This document shows positions 59,387 through 64,000 of a stretch of DNA of 64,000 bases, one piece after another. The number at the start of each line of letters is the position of its first letter. The first letter of the stretch is position 1. The notes beneath the pieces are model-generated. The model made no database searches, was not told where the DNA came from, and saw nothing but the letters and a program-made list of their open reading frames with translations. The position numbers were made by a program, and so were the translations under genes. The stretch is from contig CAVOHB010000006.1 in the NCBI GenBank assembly GCA_963695705.1, positions 186,001-250,000 of the forward strand, read 5' to 3'. The stretch comes from JBKPNJ01 sp963695705. GTDB taxonomy: Bacteria > Actinomycetota > Actinomycetes > Propionibacteriales > Nocardioidaceae.

Positions 59387-60725
59387 TCAGGCCCCCCTGA
59401 ACCGGTTTATCGCGTCGTCATGTGCCTCACGCAGGCCCTCGTCGCGCACGCCGAGTCCTTCTCGGGGTGCCAGGCAGAGTACTCCGACCTTGCCCTGGTG
59501 CTGGTTTCGGTGCACGTCGAATGCTGCCTGGCCAACGTCGTCGAGCGCATATGCCCTGGAAAGCGTGGGGTGGATGAACCCTTTGCCGACAAGGCGGTTC
59601 GCCTCCCAGGCTTCACGGTAGTTCGCAAAGTGTGAGCCAACGATGCGCTTGAGGCTCATCCACAGATAGCGGTTGTCGTACTCGTGGTTGAATCCCGTCG
59701 TGGATGCGCACGTGACGATCGTGCCGCCCTTGCGGGCAACGAAGACCGACGCCCCGAACGTCTCGCGTCCAGGATGCTCGAAGACGATGTTCGGGATCCT
59801 CGCCGCCGGTCAGGTCGCGGATCCGGGTGCCGAGTCGCCGCCACTCACGCTGGTCCTGAGTGGTGTCGTCGGACCAGAAGCGGTAGTTCTCCACGCTGCG
59901 GTCGATGATCAGCTCGGCCCCCATCCGTCGGCAGAGAGCCGCCTTGGCGTCGGAGCTGACGACACAGACCGGGATGGCCCCTCCGTTCACCGCCATCTGG
60001 GTGGCATACGAGCCGAGACCGCCGGAGGCACCCCAGATCAGCACGATGTCTCCCTGCTTCATCGCGGCACCGTTGCGCGAGACCAGCTGGCGGTACGCGG
60101 TCGAGTTGACCAGGCCCGGGCACGCCGCCTCCTCCCAGGTCAGGTGGGCCGGCTTCGGCATCAGCTGGTTGGCCTTGACCAGGGCGAGCTCGGCGAGACC
60201 GCCGAAGTTGGTCTCGAACCCCCAGATCCGCTGCTCGGGATCGAGCATCGTGTCGTTGTGTCCGTCAGGGCTCTCCAGCTCGACGGACAGGCAGTGGGCC
60301 ACGACCTCGGCCCCGGGAGCCCATACATGCACGCCGGGACCGGTGCGGAGAACGACGCCGGCGAGATCGGAACCCACCACGTGATAGGGGAGATCGTGCT
60401 TCTTCGCCAGCGGGGAGATCCTGCCGTACCGCTCGAGGAACCCGAATGTCGGCATCGGCTCGAAGATGCTCGTCCAAACCGTGTTGTAGTTGATCGACGA
60501 GGCCATCACCGCGACCAGTGCTTCACCCGGTCCGAGCTCTGGAACGGGAACCTCGTCGACATGCAGGCTCCGTCGCGGATCCTTGTCAGCGGAGTCGAAG
60601 CCGTCGAACATGTGCACCTCGTCCTTGTGCACCGTCACGCCGCGGTAGCCGTCCGGCAGTGCCAGGTTCGCGTAGTCGTCCGGGGTCGCGCTGCCGGACA
60701 GGATCGCCTGGAGAACCTGCTTCAT
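59387..60725 (-). CDS. ccrA: crotonyl-CoA carboxylase/reductase, frameshifted
   Basis: The ATG (complement of 60723-60725, after GGAGG) begins MKQVLQAILSGSATPDDYAN. The frame contains GPGEALVAVMASSINYNTVW (CO2-site Asn), IWGFETNFGGLAELALVKAN (Phe/Glu of the CO2 pocket) and IVLIWGASGGLGSYATQMAV. At about 59793 (RIRDLTGGEDP) the homology moves by +1 to NIVFEHPGRETFGASVFVAR, then GSHFANYREAWEANRLV (catalytic His) and stop at 59387. The span is 1339 nt, one over a multiple of three; deleting one base gives 445 residues. It makes (2S)-ethylmalonyl-CoA from crotonyl-CoA, CO2 and NADPH. Real break versus sequencing error is open. Confidence 0.88.
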
Positions 60726-60749
60726 GTCATCCTCCATCGCCGGGAACCG

Positions 60750-61193
60750 TCAGTTTCCTTGCGGGCCGGCCGGCGTCGGCTCGACGAGCTCGACCAGCAC
60801 GCCGCCGGCATCCTTGGGGTGAACGAAGTTGATCAGAGACCCCCAGGTGCCCCGCCGGGGCTCGTCGTACAGGATCCTGAGCCCCCGCGAGCGCAGCTCC
60901 GCGCTGACCGCTCGGATGTCGGTGACGCGGTAGGCAAGCTGTTGGACGCCCGGGCCCTTCTTCTCCAGGAACCCTGCCAGCAGCGAGTCCGGAGTCAGGG
61001 GCGCCAGCAGCTGGATCCACGATCCGGAGTCACCGACCGCCAGCATGGCCTCGTGCACACCCTGGTCCTCGTTGATCTCCTGGTGGGCGAGCCGGAGTCC
61101 GAACGAGTCGCAGTAGAACGCGATCGCCTCATCCATGTCCGCGACGGCCATGCCGACGTGGTCGATGGCGGTGAGCAGATGGGTGGGAACCAT
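60750..61193 (-). CDS. mce: methylmalonyl-CoA epimerase (ethylmalonyl/methylmalonyl-CoA)
   Basis: 147 residues from the ATG complementary to 61191-61193. VOC-fold with His metal ligand in AIDHVGMAVADMDEAIAFYC; DEPRRGTWGSLINFVHPKDA and VLVELVEP hold the other ligands. It interconverts R and S epimers of methylmalonyl-CoA (and ethylmalonyl-CoA) for the B12 mutases. It lies 24 bases upstream of ccrA on the same strand, so the two are probably one operon. The thiolase is divergent. Confidence 0.93.
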   Translation of the reverse strand: MVPTHLLTAIDHVGMAVADMDEAIAFYCDSFGLRLAHQEINEDQGVHEAMLAVGDSGSWIQLLAPLTPDSLLAGFLEKKGPGVQQLAYRVTDIRAVSAELRSRGLRILYDEPRRGTWGSLINFVHPKDAGGVLVELVEPTPAGPQGN

Positions 61194-61402
61194 TGAGCAC
61201 TCCACTCGGCATTGCCTGCACGACGGACATGACAGCACCCATCGTCGCGGCTGGCTCGCGCCCGCGCGAGCGTCTGTGACCAGTTCGACAGGGCGAGAAG
61301 CCGGCTGACCTGGGTCGACAAGACAGAAATAGGTATCGTGCGCAGTGAGAACGCCGTTGGATCGCTGTGAGATCGCGCCCCGGAACACCTTTGGAGTGGA
61401 CC

Positions 61403-62593
61403 ATGCCCGAAACCGTCATCGTCGCCGGTGCCCGTACACCGATCGGCCGCCTGCTGGGCGGTCTCAAGGGATTCTCGGCCGCCGATCTGGGCGGCCTGGC
61501 CATCAAGGCGGCGCTGGAGAAGGCCGGCGTCGGAGCGGACCAGGTCGACTACGTCATCATGGGCCAGGTGCTCTCCGCGGGTGCGGGACAGATCCCGGCC
61601 CGTCAGGCGGCCGACAGGGCCGGCATACCGATGTCGGTCCCCGCCTTGTCCGTCAACAAGGTGTGCCTTTCCGGGATCGACGCGATCGCGCTCGCCGACC
61701 AGCTGATCCGCGTCGGGGAGTTCGAGGTGGTTGTCGCGGGCGGCATGGAGTCGATGACCAACGCCCCACACCTGCTTCCCAAGTCGCGCGAGGGCTTCAA
61801 GTACGGCGATGTCGCGCTCGTCGACTCCATGGCCTACGACGGGTTGTGGGACGTCTTCACCGATCAGGCGATGGGAGCCCTGACCGAGGCATGCAACTCG
61901 TCCGGGCTCGGGCTGACGAGGACGGAGCAGGACGAGTTCAGCGCCCGCTCGCACCAGCGCGCTGCGGCCGCGTGGAAGAACGGCCTCTTCGACGACGAGG
62001 TCGTCGCTGTCGAGGTGCCCCAGCGCCGCGGCGACCCGATGGTGGTCAGCGAGGACGAAGGTATCCGCGGTGATACGACCGCGGAGTCCCTGGCGCGTTT
62101 GCGGCCCGCCTTCGACCCGGACGGCACGATCACGGCGGGCTCCGCCTCGCAGATCTCCGACGGCGGATGCGCGGTCGTGGTGATGAGCAAGGCCAAGGCC
62201 GAGCAGTTGGGGCTGACCTGGCTGGCCGAGATCGGTGCCCACGGGGTCGTCGCGGGGCCCGACTCCACGCTGCAGATGCAGCCGGCCAATGCCATCCGGA
62301 AGGCCTGCAGCCGCGAGAACATCTCCCCGGCCGACCTCGACCTGGTGGAGATCAACGAGGCATTCGCCGCCGTGGGCATCGCCAGCGCCCGGGAGCTGGG
62401 CATCGCCGAGGACCGCGTCAACGTCAACGGCGGCGCCATCGCGCTGGGCCATCCCATCGGGATGTCCGGCGCACGTATCGTCCTGCACCTGGCGCTCGAG
62501 CTCGCCCGCCGCGGCGGTGGCGTGGGTGCGGCCGCGCTGTGCGGCGGAGGCGGCCAGGGCGACGCGTTGGTCGTGCGGGTACCCAGGGCGTGA
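61403..62593 (+). CDS. acetyl-CoA C-acetyltransferase
   Basis: 396 residues from ATG 61403. Active-site Cys88 in SVNKVCLSGIDAIALADQL; His in NVNGGAIALGHPIGMSGARI; second Cys in ALCGGGGQGDALVV. It condenses two acetyl-CoA to acetoacetyl-CoA, the entry to the ethylmalonyl-CoA route (or the reverse in fatty acid breakdown). A four-base overlap links it to meaB. Confidence 0.93.
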   Translation: MPETVIVAGARTPIGRLLGGLKGFSAADLGGLAIKAALEKAGVGADQVDYVIMGQVLSAGAGQIPARQAADRAGIPMSVPALSVNKVCLSGIDAIALADQLIRVGEFEVVVAGGMESMTNAPHLLPKSREGFKYGDVALVDSMAYDGLWDVFTDQAMGALTEACNSSGLGLTRTEQDEFSARSHQRAAAAWKNGLFDDEVVAVEVPQRRGDPMVVSEDEGIRGDTTAESLARLRPAFDPDGTITAGSASQISDGGCAVVVMSKAKAEQLGLTWLAEIGAHGVVAGPDSTLQMQPANAIRKACSRENISPADLDLVEINEAFAAVGIASARELGIAEDRVNVNGGAIALGHPIGMSGARIVLHLALELARRGGGVGAAALCGGGGQGDALVVRVPRA

Positions 62594-63582
62594 CGGCGGC
62601 CGGCCGGCGCACCGACCGGTGGCAGGCGTCCGGAGCACGCCCGGAGCTCACCGAGCTCGTCGAACGAGCCCGCACGGGTGATGCGCGGTCGGTGGCGAGG
62701 CTGATCTCCCTGGTCGAGGATGCGTCGCCACTGCTCCGCCAGGTAAGCGCGTTGCTCGGACCGCACACCGGCCACGCGCAGGTCATCGGCATCACCGGAG
62801 CGCCGGGGGTCGGAAAGTCGACGTCGACCTCGGCCCTCGTCACCACTCTGCGGGCCGACGGCCACCGAGTCGGCGTGCTAGCGGTCGACCCGTCGTCCCC
62901 GTTCTCGGGTGGCGCCCTGCTCGGGGACCGCGTCCGCATGCAGGAGCATGCGACCGACCCGGGGGTCTACATCCGGTCCATGGCCGGGCGGGGTCATCTG
63001 GGCGGATTGGCCTGGGCGACGCCGCAGGCCTTGCGAGTGCTCGACGCGGCCGGCTGCGACATCGTGCTGATCGAGACGGTGGGAGTCGGCCAGTCCGAGG
63101 TCGAGGTGGCCGGGCTTGCCGACACCACCATCGTGCTTCTTGCGCCCGGGATGGGGGACGGCATCCAGGCAGCCAAGGCCGGGATCCTCGAGATCGGCGA
63201 TGTCTACGTGGTGAACAAGGCGGACCGGGACGGTGCCGACCAGGTGTCACGCGACCTGCGTTCGATGCTGTCGCTGGCCGAGCGTACGGAGACGTCCTGG
63301 CGACCGCCGATCGTCAAGACGATCGCGCAGACCGGAGCCGGCATCCCTGAGGTCGTGGGCGCGGTCGCGAAGCACCGGGCGTGGTTGGATTCGACCGGAG
63401 AGCTCGGTCGTCGACGTCGGGCGCGGGCCCGCGACGAGATCGAGTCGATCGCGCTGACCGCGCTGCGCGAGCGCTTCGGCAGCATTCACGGTGACGACCG
63501 CCTCGACGCCCTCGCGGACCGGGTTGTGGCCGGCGACATCGACGCATACAGCGCGGCTGACGAGGTCGTCGCGGCGTTGTGA
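62590..63582 (+). CDS. meaB: mutase-associated GTPase MeaB (G3E family)
   Basis: 330 residues from GTG 62590. Walker A ITGAPGVGKSTSTSALVTTL; VLAVDPSSPFSGGALLGDRV; switch-like ETVGVGQSEVEVAGLADTT; NKADRDGADQVSRD for guanine recognition. MeaB/ArgK chaperones protect and reload methylmalonyl- and ethylmalonyl-CoA mutases with adenosylcobalamin. It is translationally coupled (GTGA) to the thiolase and converges on the MFS gene. The window holds Ecm but no methylmalonyl-CoA mutase. Confidence 0.95.
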   Translation: MTAAGRRTDRWQASGARPELTELVERARTGDARSVARLISLVEDASPLLRQVSALLGPHTGHAQVIGITGAPGVGKSTSTSALVTTLRADGHRVGVLAVDPSSPFSGGALLGDRVRMQEHATDPGVYIRSMAGRGHLGGLAWATPQALRVLDAAGCDIVLIETVGVGQSEVEVAGLADTTIVLLAPGMGDGIQAAKAGILEIGDVYVVNKADRDGADQVSRDLRSMLSLAERTETSWRPPIVKTIAQTGAGIPEVVGAVAKHRAWLDSTGELGRRRRARARDEIESIALTALRERFGSIHGDDRLDALADRVVAGDIDAYSAADEVVAAL

Positions 63583-63589
63583 GTCCGGC

Positions 63590-64000
63590 TCAGGTGTTCG
63601 CGGGCTCAGGATCCCCGTGGCTCTCACTCGGCGTATCCTCCGCGGTCAACGGTTTCGCGATGTTCTCCAGCGTCTCTTGCTCGGCGTGCACGCCGAGGAA
63701 GATCGCGATGATGCCGCCGATCACCATGAGCGCGGCGCCCACGTAGTAGCCGTTGGCGATGCCGGTGATGTCGCCGGAGGCCGTCGCGTCGTCGATCAGC
63801 TTGCCGAAGTACAGCGGTCCGGTGATGCCGCCGACCGCGGTGCCGACGGCGTAGAAGAACGCGATGCACAGCGCCCTGGTCTCCATCGGGAAGACCTCAC
63901 TCGCGGTCAGGTAGGCGGCGCTGGCGCCGGCGGAGGCGAAGAAGAAGATCACCATGCCGAAGATCGTGAGCGTCATCGCTGTGAGGTCGCCGAGGACGAA
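63590..64000 (-). CDS. MFS transporter (C-terminal part only)
   Basis: The 3' end of a membrane transporter that continues beyond the right edge of the window. The visible 137 residues contain three to four membrane helices (LTIFGMVIFFFASAGASAAY, IAFFYAVGTAVGGITGPLYF, YYVGAALMVIGGIIAIFLGV) and the MFS-like loop TASEVFPMETRA typical of the metabolite:proton symporter group. A cytoplasmic acidic tail (AEDTPSESHGDPEPANT) ends it. Substrate unknown. Confidence 0.8.
   Translation of the reverse strand, partial: FVLGDLTAMTLTIFGMVIFFFASAGASAAYLTASEVFPMETRALCIAFFYAVGTAVGGITGPLYFGKLIDDATASGDITGIANGYYVGAALMVIGGIIAIFLGVHAEQETLENIAKPLTAEDTPSESHGDPEPANT

Overview
The window is chromosomal DNA from a high-GC actinobacterium (Actinomycetota). 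The evidence is the SigR/RsrA redox pair, WhiB1, the KGD-type 2-oxoglutarate enzyme, NucS, ribosomal protein bL37, a nickel superoxide dismutase with its own maturation peptidase, PdtaS, LCP and DUF2550/DUF6104 proteins, and the gene order argS-lysA-hom-thrC-thrB-rho-rpmE-prfA-prmC-tsaC-wecA-atp operon. The order from rho to meaB resembles the core region of Streptomyces-like genomes. I cannot name the genus; a lineage such as Propionibacteriales or a Streptomyces relative is plausible.

Layout. 0-5 kb: a truncated DoxX protein, an archaeal-type aspartyl-tRNA synthetase, an SRAP DNA-protein-crosslink protein, a frameshifted alpha/beta hydrolase, sigR-rsrA and the 24-codon bL37 gene. 5-8.6 kb: two membrane-anchored HD-domain proteins and a P-loop kinase-like protein in one translationally coupled unit. 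8.6-13.5 kb: a solute:sodium symporter with its DUF3311 partner, a PdtaS-like kinase, whiB1 and a lone cyclic-nucleotide-binding protein. 13.5-15.4 kb: sodN, sodX and an oxidoreductase. 15.4-17.4 kb: an unusual inverted-repeat-bounded segment carrying one Tat-exported protein. 17.4-24.6 kb: DUF6104, kgd, a lipoprotein, an LCP protein, a damaged secreted protein and tRNA-Arg(CCG). 24.7-31.8 kb: a response regulator, argS, and lysine/threonine biosynthesis. 31.8-38.6 kb: rho and translation genes, then wecA. 38.6-46.6 kb: the F-ATPase operon (atpH carries a frameshift). 46.6-64 kb: cobalamin adenosyltransferase, semialdehyde dehydrogenase, 3-hydroxybutyryl-CoA dehydrogenases, ethylmalonyl-CoA mutase, nucS, DivIVA-like coiled coil, crotonyl-CoA carboxylase/reductase (frameshifted), epimerase, thiolase, meaB and a truncated MFS transporter.

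How it works together. The last 17 kb holds most of the steps from acetyl-CoA through acetoacetyl-CoA, 3-hydroxybutyryl-CoA and crotonyl-CoA to ethylmalonyl-CoA and methylsuccinyl-CoA, with the epimerase, B12 adenosyltransferase and MeaB chaperone that serve the mutase. This suggests an ethylmalonyl-CoA pathway for acetate assimilation or for polyketide extender units. CRP-like sites before whiB1 and before the atp operon, a SigR-type promoter before sigR and a SigB/SigF-type promoter before a STAS protein indicate the likely regulatory inputs.

The least explained features are a 21-bp repeat family found at four places (the two outer ends and the interior of the inverted-repeat segment at 15.4-17.4 kb, plus one site at 36.7 kb), several other short tandem repeats, and three genes that each need removal of exactly one base to be restored. 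The last could be sequencing error or real mutation.
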